Shown here one piece after another: positions 47,900-58,243 of a stretch of 64,000 bases of DNA. The number at the start of each line of letters is the position of its first letter. Position 1 is the stretch's first letter. Source of the stretch: Ichthyophis bannanicus (taxonomy: Eukaryota; Chordata; Amphibia; Gymnophiona; Ichthyophiidae); NCBI GenBank assembly GCA_033557465.1, contig CM066043.1, forward strand, positions 80,444,662-80,508,661, given 5' to 3'. The notes beneath the pieces were generated by a model that had not been told where the DNA came from, ran no database searches, and saw only the letters and a program-made list of their open reading frames with translations. The position numbers were made by a program, and so were the translations under genes.

Positions 47900-48310
47900 A
47901 GATGGTGTACTTCGCTGAGCTCTCTCTTCTCCCCTCCCCCCATCTCTCCCTCCCCTCCTCCTCCCCCCATCCCTCCCTCCCCCTTACCCTTTCCCCATCC
48001 CCTCTGTGGAGACTCTCCTTCCAAATGTGGTGACTATCGGTGCCTCTCCCTGCCCTAGATCTTTCCATTCTACCTCCCCCTCCATTCACTATCCCATCCC
48101 CCAAAAAGCCTCAGTCCTCCCTCCCTCAATAATCCTACTCCCCTTCCCCCTCGGCTGAAAACCCTCCCCTCCCCCTTCCTCACCTCTGTAACCCATACTT
48201 CCCTCTGTTCCCTCCCCTTTACCTCCTTCCAATGATGAACTTTTAATCACATTATCCCATCAATACAATCAATAGCCCCCTCCCCCACCCTTCCCACCCC
48301 ATGTACACTG
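47900..48310 (-). repeat. Polypurine tract (coding strand) between L1 ORF1 and ORF2
   Basis: The plus strand is almost entirely C and T over about 400 bp, with long runs of ctcccc type. The L1 coding strand is therefore an A/G-rich tract. It lies between ORF1 and ORF2 of the L1. Confidence 0.6.
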
Positions 48311-48410
48311 TCCCTTTAAACCACTTCTCATTACAGATCACTGAGCAATATCTATCATCCCGCTTCAATTGCCAATTCTTCTTTAGCTCTGCTTGCAGGT
48401 ATCGTCTTCC

Positions 48411-49532
48411 TCAGTCAATTTCTTTCGCTGCCGTGTTCGCTCCATGGCTTCCCTTGGTAAGTCTCGCCAACCTCCGGCCATTGGCTGGTGCTCTGTGCCA
48501 CCTCAAACTTTCTACCCTAGATGTGGATGCAGTGTTTGCTTTTGTTTTTGCTGGTCCCTCTGCACCTTCTGGAAGGTTAGTTAGTCCCAAGTCTCTGAAT
48601 GAATTCCATACTTCCTCGCTGGTCTTCACCCTCCTCAACACACCTTTCACTGTTATTAGTATGCCAAAAGGGTACAGCCACTTGTAACGCATCCCCTCCC
48701 TCCTCATGTAGGCCATCACCTCTTTCAGCTCTCTCCGGCGCTGTAACGTGCCAAGGGACAAATCCTGAAACAGTTCCACCGCGTGCTCTTCCCACTTAAA
48801 ATGTCCCAGTTTCCTGGAAGCCTTCAAGATGCGCTCTTTAGTTTTGAAGGAGTTCATGCATACCACAATGTCTCTTGGCCAATTGTCTCTTATGGGTCCT
48901 AGCCCCCTATGCGCTCGCTCAATTTACAGAGGTTCATCCTCTATTCCCTCCGCTAGAGCTGCAGCTTGTAACAAGTGTCCAAAGACTTTTGCAACAACTT
49001 CATCACAGTTTTTATATTTAGCGTCCTCCGGGATACCTCTCACTCTTATATTACATCTCCGTGAACGGTCTTCCAGGTCCTCTGTTTTCTCTTTCAGCTC
49101 TTCGTGAGCTTGCTTTAACTCCTCCCATCCTTTTTGTAAATCCTCCATTACTTTCCCTTGTTGCTCCACTTGCGGTTCGGTTTCTTCCACCCTGGATCCC
49201 AGGTCCACTATGTCTTGTCTTAGAGATTGTAATGTCACTTTTAACTCATTTTTAACTCCACTGATTTCCACTTTGAGTTCCTCTTTGAGCGCCACCAGCC
49301 ACGTCTTAATCATGTCAGCAACTCCCGGACTCCATGCACCCTCCATCTCATCTTCCTGCTCAGCCGCATACTCAGCCACCATTTTACCTTCCTTCTCTCC
49401 GTCTTTCCCTCCTTTTGATGCCACATAGGAGGATCTAAATTCCACCAACTTCTTCTTGGCTGATAGCCCTCCTCTTGCTTTCTCCATCTGCACTCTCTCC
49501 ACCTTTTCCTGCTGCTCGTAGGGCTTCTGCAA
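48411..49532 (-). pseudogene. L1 ORF1 (coiled coil, RRM, C-terminal domain)
   Basis: The first frame (48924-49532) of 202 codons has a basic N-terminus, then a long heptad-rich coiled coil (about residues 70-170: LKEELKVEISGVKNELKVTL, LQKGWEELKQAHEELKEKT). The start of the RNA-recognition motif follows (LEDRSRRCNIRVRGIPE). The C-terminal domain is in a second frame (48411-48866: ERILKASRKLGHFKWE, LFQDLSLGTLQRRRELKEVM, YKWLYPFGILI). This is the layout of the L1 ORF1 nucleic-acid chaperone, which trimerises through its coiled coil. One frameshift near 48900 separates the two. Confidence 0.9.
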
Positions 49533-49787
49533 TGATCTGTGTCTTTTAACTATACTCTGTGTCTCTTTTCTTTTCTTTTCTTTCAGTTCACTCTATCAAT
49601 ATGTGCTCTTGCCTTTATAGTGCTTCAAAGTATATTTTTTATTTAGCTTCCTTTAATTTTGTTTGCGTGTGCCTTACTTGCTATGCTTTGCTTTGTTTGG
49701 CTGTCTCCCTCTGAGGCTTTCCTTCCCCTCCTGCACCTCTCAGCACCAAAATTGCTGCAGTTCAGCTGCCTCTTCTGTTCCTCTACA

Positions 49788-50224
49788 GATGCTCCTTTGC
49801 TGCACAGCCTTCACTCACCAGCCCTCCTGCCACGGTCACACTCTCCTCCTCTCCTCCGTCGGCCGCTCTGGCCACGAGATTCTTCGATCAGCCTCCTCAC
49901 TCCGCTTGCACTGGCTGTACCGAAGGAGGGATGTCCCGGTCTGCTCTGCCTTTCCGCTCTCCCTCTGGGGCGCCTCAATTAAATCTCTTGTTCTGCTGGC
50001 TCCACTTTGCTGCGCCTCTTTCACTCACCGGCCCTCCTGAGGTGCTCGCTCTCGCTGGGACTCCCTCGTCCGCTGCTCTGATCGGCCACGTGTCTCCCCT
50101 ATCAGGCTCCACACTCCGCCTGTGCTTGCTGCTCCGGAGAGTACCACGGCCCGCTCTGCCTTCCACAATCACTTGGGGGTTGCTTCAATTAGTGCCCCTG
50201 CATTGCGCCTCTGTCTCCCTCCAT
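49788..50224 (-). repeat. Tandem units in the L1 5' UTR, period about 207-214 bp
   Basis: Two adjacent copies align end to end, with a third partial one. Anchor blocks tttgctgc with cactcaccrgccctcctg occur at about 49796 and 50005. Blocks with cactccgcytg occur at 49898 and 50111, and caatta at 49976 and 50186. A third start (cattgcgcctctgtc) is at about 50200. They lie just upstream of ORF1 on the coding strand. Confidence 0.75.
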
Positions 50225-52333
50225 CTAGGGGTATTTTTCCCCCATTTTGGCAGGCGTTGGTGGCGGAGCTTGTTCACTTCGCCACCATTCGGCCCGATGA
50301 CGTCACCGGAAGTAGGCTGGATAAAGTTTTAAAGGTTTTATTTATAAATTTTAAATCCTTGACTCAAACCGATCCTTCTTGGTCTTGGAGGAAATCCTGA
50401 TTAAATTGTACAGAGCATCGGCTACATGTGAAGCTCCAGACTGCAGTCTCCCCACATTTGGACATCCGGCAACATCAGGCCCTGGGGTCCTTGCAGGGAG
50501 TCCTGTACATGCAGAAAATACATACACTGACGCATCTCCACTGAGCTAAGGGCAAAAGGAGTCAGCCATGGAGGTGACCCAGCAGAAGCCACAAGAGGCA
50601 CAGCACCAAGCTTGCACAAAGAGTCACCTGAGTGTCCAAAGCCAAAGCTGTAAAAACATTTTGAGCACGGCTTCCACCTTCTTATCATGAGACTTATTCA
50701 GCACAGTGCCTCCTTTCCACTTGGATGGTCATGTGCTATGTCACTGCTGTGACCAGGGCACCCACCCAAGGAAGTCCAAAAAGCCGATCCAGCTCACCCT
50801 TTAGCAGATGGTACAGCCGAGTGAAGACTGTAGGACTCTTGAGGCACATTTTTGGCATCTTCCAATAGAAGACTACAAACTGACACATAAGCTCGGAAGG
50901 GGCAAAACCCTGATGGATGCCCAAGACCCTCCAAAATAGGGTTCGTTTGGGAGACCCGCACAGGGGCAGGTTCTATAATGCGCAAAGCTGACATTGCATT
51001 CTTAATGGAACCTGTGGATCACTAACAGATCTTCGCCTCCCAGTAGAGGAAGCCTCTTTACTCTGCTGATTCACCTGAATCTTCTTCATCCCAACTCAAC
51101 CCAACCCCTACTGTGGAAAAATTTGGGACTCACACACAAAACAAAGAAACAGGCGAAAAGGCAGAACAAGAGTGCTTAACCCCCTTTCTGCCAACAAGAG
51201 AGGTGCCAGAGTGGCTCCTCCCTCGTAGGCGAAATTAAGGTCTCAGACCTGGGGGGAGGGGGAGGTTACTATGCAAATAGCAGCTGTTACAGCAGCTGTT
51301 GCTCACAGCCAGCTGAGAAAGTGCCCGGTCTCTCTAGAGGGCCTGGGGAGTGGCTTGCCAGCTTCAGCCTTTGGCCTCCTCACCACGCTCCTGCTCTGCC
51401 ATCCAAGATGGCTGCTATTCCGCTGGTGGGAAATGTAGCCGAGGCCTTCAGATCAACATCAAGCCCCGGGCCCCTCGTGGGGAGTCCTTTAAATGTAGAA
51501 AAACATACCCCTGAGGCATCTGCACTGAACTAAGAGCAAAGGAGCCAGCCCGGGAGATGACACAGCAGAAGCCACAAGAGGTACAGCACCAAGCACCTGG
51601 CATGCAGCAAAAATGGGGGGGGGGGGGGGAATGCAAGAGAAAAAAAGAACCAAAACGCAAAAAAACCTTCAAAACCCACTGTGAAAAGGCAATCCCAGGA
51701 CCTGTCAAGTCAGTCAGGGAAACCCAGCTACCTCTACAGACTTAAGAAGCCTGGCTGCTGTCCAAGCAGACTGCTGTGTTTTGGGTTTTTTTTTGTTTAT
51801 TTGTTTTTTATTTAAATTTAGAGCTGCTTTATTGCAAGCAGCAAGGTTAAATTAGGCCTTACCTGCTAATTTTCTTTTGTGGAGGCCCTCCAGTCCAGTT
51901 CAGAGAATCCGCCAGCAGCTGGAGACTGAATATTCAAATACCTAATAATGTCACCCTACAAGGAGCCCCCCCTATGCTCCCATGACACCTCAGTATTCCA
52001 CTGACAAAGCTGCCTAACATGCACACAGAACTGCAAACCTATCAACAAAATCCATAACCTATAACTGCGCACACCATCCATATACACCTAAGTGGGAGCA
52101 CAATTGACATCTCTCCCAAAAGTTCCACACACTCGTGTGCCTTTCTTCTGGGTATATTTTTTTTATACACAAGTTTGTGGCTTTTGAGCCCTTCTGCAGG
52201 CAACTGCAGGGAGATCCCCCGCATAGTTCATTACTCCTTCACCTATGGACTTGTTTTCAATGGCAAGCCCACAATGATGGGGTGGTGAAGCAAAAGCCGA
52301 GACAGATAAGAAAAACACTGGGCGGGTCCTGGA

Positions 52334-52440
52334 TTGGACTGGACTGGAGGGCCTCCATGAAAGAAAATGAGCAGGTAAGGCCTAATTTAACCTTCATTCC
52401 CGGCCCTCCAGTCCAGCCCAGAGAAATCGGGATGTACCAC
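52334..52440 (-). repeat. DIRS internal complementary region (ICR)
   Basis: The left half (ggactggactggagggcct, then gagcaggtaaggcctaatt) is the complement of the left outer end at 51845-51900. The right half (cattcccggccctccagtcc, then gagaaatcggg) is the complement of the right outer end at 57205-57240. The halves meet at about 52391-52394. Confidence 0.85.
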
Positions 52441-53383
52441 AGCAGTACCTACAGCCAGGAGGGACTCGTGAGCCCCACTTGTAAGACCTGCACCCCCAAA
52501 ACACGCCTCCTGTTGAGCCTGAATATCCAACCTATAGTGCTTCGCAAAAGGTATGTAGTGACAACCATGTTGCCGCCTTACAAATGTCCTCTGGTGATAC
52601 AAAGCGTCACTCCACCCATGAAGCCACCTGTGCCCTAGTAGAGTGGGTGCACAATGCTGTTGGCACTGGCCTATGGCACAGCAAATACGCTGAGGCAATC
52701 GCCCCCTTGCCCATGGAAAATGGAGGCCTTGGAGGTCACTTCTCCCTTACGTGGCCCCCCCAAACAAAACAAAAAGCCTCTTCGAATTTCTGAATGCTGG
52801 GGTATGCCTCGTGCACGTCCAACGAATGGAGCTGTGAACCCCCCTGGTCCCTGGCTCTCTGTCAGAAACATCAGCAAGACTAGCGGCTGGTTAATATGAA
52901 ATGGTGAAATCACCTTTGGAAGAAACGACTGCACTGGCCGTAACATGACCTTCTCCTTCTGAATAGACAGGAATGGTTCTCTGACAAAGCCTGCAACTCC
53001 AATATACGCTGTGCTGAGCAAATGGCCACCAAGAATATCACCTTCAACATAAAATCCTTCAACGAACTGCTCCTCAAGAGCTCAAATGGTGCCTCTGTAA
53101 GCACTGACAAAACTAGGTTAAGGTCCCGGGGGGGGGGGGGGGCCCAAAATCGCTTCACTGCCTTGAGGAACCGCACCACATCCACGTGTGGCGCCAATGA
53201 AATCCCCTGTACCTTCCTACGATAACAGGCTAAGGCTGCCACTTGAACCCTCAGGGAACTCCATGCCAATCCTTTTTCCAGCCCTGCTTGTAGGAAGGCC
53301 AAGATTTCCACTATGGAAACATGAAAGGCATTCAGACTTTGCTCCATACACCAGTTCTCAAATACAAGCCAAAACATGCACAT
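52440..53383 (-). pseudogene. DIRS tyrosine recombinase
   Basis: Frame 52910-53383 (157 codons) holds an N-terminal SAM-like region (STVEILAFLQAGL-type, reading VEILAFLQAGLEKGLAW) and the catalytic region LVAICSAQRILELQAL, with the first arginine box. The C-terminus, in frames down to 52440, contains PFAKHYRLDIQAQQEACFGG, with the candidate catalytic tyrosine in KHY. The enzyme would integrate a circular DNA copy by site-specific recombination. That fits the absence of LTRs and of an integrase. It runs right up to the ICR, as in other DIRS elements. Frameshifts lie between 52670 and 52910. Confidence 0.82.
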
Positions 53384-53760
53384 AGGACAAGGAAGTAGAT
53401 CATTTCACGCTTTCAACAGGGTCAAAATGACCCCCGCTAAATACCCGCAGCTTCCTCAGCCTTGTCCTTTCAAGAGCCAAGCCATAAGTGAGAATCAATC
53501 CACCTGAGGCATGAACACAGGGGCCAGCACCAGCAGATCTGGCCTGGTTGGAAGCTGCCATGGACTCTCCACCATCAGACGAACCAAGTCTGCATACCAC
53601 AGTTACAGAGGCCAATTGGGCACTACCAGCAGGCCCAATCCCTGTAACGAGCAATTCTCTGCAACAGACACCCGATCAGTGCCTACGGAGGGAAGACATA
53701 CAGGAGCCCTTCCTATTGCCATGGCTGCGCCAGAGTATTCAGTCCCTTTAACATGTGCTC

Positions 53761-54228
53761 TCACCATTGACTGTAAAACCGACTGACCTTTGCATTGAGA
53801 TTGGAAGCCATCAGATCCATTACCGGCTGCCCCCAGTGTTGGACCAGAGGCTGGAAGAACGAGTCCACCAGAGACCATTCCGCGTGATCCAGCTGATGCC
53901 TGCTTGAGTAATCCACCTGCACGTTGTCCCTGCCGGCCACATGAGCAGCCGAGAGAGCAGTCAAGTTCTCCTCCGACCACCAAAGCAGTGGAGCCACCTC
54001 TGTTGCCAGCACTACACTGCCTGTGCCTCCCTGCCTGTTAATGTATGCAACCGTCGTGGTGTTGTCGGAGAATACTCTCACTGCCCTGCCCTGCCCTGCA
54101 GCAGGGGAGCAAAGCACCGGAACACCATCCAGACTGCCCAAAGCTCGAGCCGGTTGATCGACCAAATGCTCTCCTCTGTTGACCACTGTCCTTGGGCCAC
54201 CTGAGCCTGATATTTGCCCCCTAACCAC
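53761..54228 (-). pseudogene. DIRS RNase H domain
   Basis: A frame of 155 codons contains RVFSDNTTTVAYINRQGG, AAHVAGRDNVQVDYSSR and GQPVMDLMASNLNAKVSRF. These are the canonical blocks of DIRS RNase H plus the post-RNase H segment. The FSDN aspartate is intact. It follows the reverse transcriptase with a frame change near 54230. Of the three RNase H copies in the window this is the best preserved. Confidence 0.88.
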
Positions 54229-54233
54229 TCAGG

Positions 54234-55104
54234 TTAGCCTCTGTAGTAACCACTAGCCAAGTCCAGAGAGTCTCCAAGGGTACCCCTTTCACCAGGGTTT
54301 CCCGAGCCAACCACCATCCCAGACTTTCCCTTATCTCCTGCGGGCACTGAAGCCTTCTGGAGGAGGGATGGCATAAAGGGGACCATCTCGGCAGTAGCGC
54401 TCGCTGCAGAGGCCTCGTGTGCTTCTGCCCAGGGCACCTGATCCAAGGCTGCTATCATCAGACTGAGTACTTGCAGATAGTGCCATGCCATCGGCGCCTG
54501 CATCTTCTGAAACCATTGCACCATTCTGACTAGTTTGTCTACCCATTCTCGTGGGAGGGTCACTGAGCCCTGGGCCATACTGAATTCTGCTCCCAAGTAA
54601 ACCAACCTTTGAGTTGGAACCAACTTGCTCTTGGGCACACTGATGACCCAGCCCAAAGGGCATGGCCTGAAACTAGAAATGTCCCATTGGCAGCACAAAC
54701 CGCAAGAACTTCTGATATTTGGGGCAAATAGGGATGTGCAAGTATGCCTCCTTGAGGTCTAGAGCCGTTGAATATTCTCCTCTCTGAACGGCCACAATGA
54801 GCAACCGCAACGTCTCCATGTGAAAGCGTGGGACTCGTAAGGTTCTGTTGACCGACTTGAGATCCAGTATAGATCAAAAAGCACCCTCCTTTTTCGGCAC
54901 CATGAAATATATTGAGTATCGACCAGTGCCACATTGATCTTTGGGCACCTTGATCACCACCCTTACTCCACGAGATGCAGGAGCATCTATTGTATGGTGC
55001 TGGCCTTTCAAGGAGACTTGCAGGGAGAAATCATGAATGTGTCCAGAACAAAACTTGCAAACTCCAAGGCATACTCCTCCTCTCTGACAACCACGAGGAC
55101 CCAT
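54234..55104 (-). pseudogene. DIRS reverse transcriptase, broken
   Basis: The N-terminal fingers lie at 54874-55104 (GTGRYSIYFMVPKKEGAF). The palm is at about 54560-54934 in shifted frames (a LDLKEAYLHIPI-type block, then MPFGLGHQCAQEQVGS near 54663). The connection is at 54234-54698 (GWVISVPKSKLVPTQRLVYL, FSMAQGSVTLPREWVDKL). The order is that of DIRS Pol, upstream of RNase H. Several frameshifts are present. Confidence 0.82.
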
Positions 55105-55175
55105 TGGTCTGTTGTGATATGGACCCTGGAGGGGTAAAACTGCTGTAAGCGGCCACCTATCAGCTGAACCTCCTC

Positions 55176-56557
55176 CTAGGCCCGCCTTGCCTCATTGTGG
55201 TTTCTTAGCCAAAGTGGAAGCTCCCGAAATAAAGAAGCACCGATACTAAAGAAATCTCTGCTTCGAAAGGACTGGCCCTGATCCCTCTGGAACGAGAGGA
55301 AACACGCACCCCAAAAACACTGGAACTCTCTGGATCCCCCTCGGGTAGACTGCTGCAACTTGTCCCTTTGAGACTTATCCTCTGGAAGACTAATTCCCTT
55401 GCTCTCGCCCAGCTCTTTCACGAACTCCTTAAGTGCCTCACCAAAGAGGAGCTTACCTTGTAGGGGCGCTTACTGAGCCGAATCTTGGATGAGACATCAG
55501 CTGCCCGTGTACGAAGCCAAACAAAGCGCTGAGCCACTACCATAAGAGCCAAAGCCAAGGCCCACACCAAATCATAGCATGCGTCTGCCAGATACGCGGA
55601 AGCGGACTCCAACTTGGGGGGGCTCCACTGGTGTCATCAAGGAATCCCCCAAAACTGGAAAAGCTTGTAACCAGTGCATACATGCTCACACTACATACAC
55701 CCCAGAGATGGAGGCCTGTAAGGACAGCACATTCACATCAAAGGCCTGCCGGAGTAATGCCTCCAATCGCTTATCCTGGGGATCTTTCAATGCTGTACCC
55801 CCTTTTATGGGGATAACAGTCTTTCAGTGATAGCCATCACCAACAAATCCACCTTAGGATTCTTAAACAAGTCTCTTTCCGCTGGGAGAAGGGGATCAAG
55901 TAGAGACATTGCTCTGCCTCCCCCCCCCCCCCCAATTGGTCTCAAATCATCTGCATGATGGCCTTATGCACCAGAAAGGAATTCAGAGTACACACGCCTT
56001 GTAACAGAGGATCCTCCAAGGAGGCATCCCCCTCTGATGCTCGAAACAGAATATTTAGGGCCACCAGAAACTGGGAGTTTAATGTCAGCAGCAACTCTTT
56101 GCAGAAGACCGGAACAACAGAAGGGTCCTCACCTGGAGGCAGCTCAGTCTCCTCCAGCCCTACATACTCCGTCACCTCCTCAGGGACTGAAGGACCCTCA
56201 GAGGATCCAAGGAGGCCCTCTAGTCCTCCGATAGCCATTCCGGTTCCTCAGAGGGTTCCTCTGTTAGCCATTGGTGCTTCTTGGGCAATCCCAGCAGACT
56301 CTCCTGCCAAAGCTGCTTCTGTACTGTAGGAGAGGGCAAGGCACTTTCCTCCCGTAGCTTGTAGGCTTGATGCAACAGAAGGATGAATTCAGGAGAAAAC
56401 AGCTCAGCCTGCCTAGAGGAAGTCTCCTTCTTCCGTGCCCATGACCTGCAATGGAGCCAGGGGTCTTCAAAATGGCCAGGCCCGTATTGGTGAGATCCAA
56501 AATGGCCACCGCATCTGCAGCATGGGAAAACTCCCGTGGCTGCGAGGAGCCCCCCAC
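55176..56557 (-). pseudogene. DIRS gag-like ORF1, broken
   Basis: Frames 56264-56557, 55942-56238 (LEETELPPGEDPSVVP, LLTLNSQFLVALNILFRASE), 55418-55612 and 55176-55421 carry an acidic, helical, low-motif protein. Its position and order match the gag of the other DIRS copies. A run of 15 C at 55920-55934 lies between two of the pieces. The function is assumed to be capsid-like. Confidence 0.65.
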
Positions 56558-57743
56558 GTCCTGAGCGGCCTCATTGAGCGGCCTAACTTGTGCTGTCTGG
56601 GGCTGCTCTAGGGCTCAGCTTTCTGCCTCGTAGCAGCCTTCCAGGACCAAAGAACAGCGGTATGTACCACACGCGACACAGACCGCCTTGGACGATGGCA
56701 TACTGGCACTCAGACTTCCCCGAGGCGTGATGACTACCCGCGAGGGAGGGAGAGAGAGACGACAAAAGGAAACAAGCAACTACTCACCAAAGGAGAGAGT
56801 TAACAGGGGTGAAGCAGAAGCTCAGCAAGAACTCCTTCCCTTCTCCCCCCCACCCCCCATAACAAGGCAGCACATGACGACCTAATGGGTCATGCTGCCT
56901 CTATGGAGCTGCTAGACCCACCAAAGGGCTCTTCCAACTGCAAAACAATGCTTCTTTTTTTTTTTCCCACCAAATTTCAGCGACTGTTAACTGTGTTCTT
57001 ATTAGGCAGTTTGGCTCCGTTGTCAGTTCTGTGCCCACATATCCAAAGAAAACAAACCACACACTAATTAACTCTCCACCAAGAAGTTCCACCAGCTGCT
57101 GGAGACTGAATATACTGGGATGTCATGAGAGTGTAGGGGGGCTCTTGTAAGGTGTTGTCATCATGCATTTGAATATTCATTCTCCAGCTGCTGGTGGATG
57201 GATACAACCCGATTCTCTGGACTGGACTGGAGGGCGGGAATGAAAGAGCCAATAGAAGCACACAAACAATGGAGAGAGTAAAAAGAAAATAAATAGAAAA
57301 ATCATAGCAAGCAGAAAGAGGGCAGCAAGAGGGAAAGAGGCCTGGGCCCAACTTATCAGCTACCTTCAGGGGCCCCCATGGGGTCCTCCTGTCCATGCTC
57401 CGGCTTACCAGTGCTGGACCTCATGTAACAGCGCTGGACATAGGTCAACTATCGGCTCATGGAGACATGGATGTATCCAAGCTCTAAGCAAGCATTGGAC
57501 TGACTAGTCTCAATCTCAAAGGACCATGGTCTGAGCCAGGGGAGACAGGCCTATCTTCACTGCTGCACCAGTCCTGAAAACCTCACCACCTGCTGGAGGC
57601 AGACAATCCTAGCTTCTCTCAGTGTTGCACCAGTCAATATGCCTGGTGATATCATCACTGAAAGCTGCTCTGGTCTGCCTCCAGCTGCTGGCTGGGAAGC
57701 ACAGCCCACTTGGTCTGGACTTGTTTTGCAGGATGATAAGGAA

Positions 57744-58089
57744 GATGGATTTTATGTAACTTGTAAGGGAAATAAGTAAATGAAAGTTTCTCAAAGTTCC
57801 TCATCACTGTGGACCACTTGATGTGCATACCCACAACAAATGGATCTGCTGTGCTGTGAGTTGCCCTGATAATACCTGCAGTGTGATCAACCCTAGTCTT
57901 CACAGCTTCCAGAGACTTCACACAGCTAGGCTTTCAGCCTTCTATCTATTGCCTGTTTTGTTTGCTAATATAGAATTTAACTGTTGGATATACATTCATT
58001 TTTGGGAATATTCTGACTGCCTACATTCCTTGCATAGCCTTTAAATCAAATATCTGAGTGTGCCCTCAGTTCATGTAAGGCCTACTGGC
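57744..58089. other. Unassigned sequence between DIRS and CR1
   Basis: No signature was recognised. Its right part may belong to the 5' UTR of the CR1 that follows. Confidence 0.35.
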
Positions 58090-58243
58090 CAGGGACACTT
58101 AGGTTCCTGCCCACCCTACCCCTCACCCCACCTAACCCAGGGATGCATTGCCTATATAGTAGTCATATACGTTGACATCTATCCTTTTAATTAGGTGTTG
58201 AACCCACCTTTTCTTCTTCTCCTTCTAGGACCACTTAATCAGC

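Larger units (their letters stand above)
43800..50345 (-). mobile_element. Nearly full-length L1-type LINE
   Basis: Reading the minus strand: a GC-rich 5' UTR with tandem units (50345-49540), ORF1 (49532-48411), a purine-rich inter-ORF spacer (48310-47900), ORF2 with endonuclease (47848-47150), reverse transcriptase (46520-45640) and a Cys-rich C-terminus (44583-44150), a 3' UTR, and an A-rich tail near 43820-43800. At about 6.5 kb it is full-size for an L1. The coding frames carry many shifts. The 5' limit lies against DIRS sequence that begins near 50400. Confidence 0.85.
51845..57243 (-). mobile_element. DIRS-type retrotransposon with both ends and ICR
   Basis: The left end (51845-52000) and right end (57080-57243) are inverted copies (left ccctccagtccagttcagag, cagcagctggagactgaat; right the complement). 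The ICR is at 52334-52440. In minus-strand order: gag (56560-55176), reverse transcriptase (55104-54234), RNase H (54228-53761), tyrosine recombinase (53383-52440). It is the most complete DIRS copy here, about 5.4 kb, inserted in an older DIRS. No methyltransferase-like domain was seen. Confidence 0.88.
50400..57743 (-). mobile_element. DIRS fragment (gag side) split by another DIRS
   Basis: The segment 50400-51844 carries DIRS gag sequence (50736-50924: YHLLKGELDRLFGLPWVGAL) and its 5' leader (gagctgctttattgcaagc near 51821). It is the same subfamily as 25500-28860. The sequence resumes at 57244 and ends in the inverted terminal repeat at about 57590-57743 (agcttctctcagtgttgc, then cttggtctggacttg). 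The element at 51845-57243 lies between. Its left part has been removed or replaced at the L1 boundary near 50345-50400. Confidence 0.7.

Noticed and set aside
47825..48058. Proline- and serine-rich open frames on the plus strand
   Set aside because: They are the antisense of the L1 polypurine tract. Low-complexity pyrimidine sequence gives such frames by chance.
49659..50332. Serine- and leucine-rich open frames of up to 133 codons on the plus strand
   Set aside because: They are antisense to the L1 5' UTR tandem units and repeat with the unit period.
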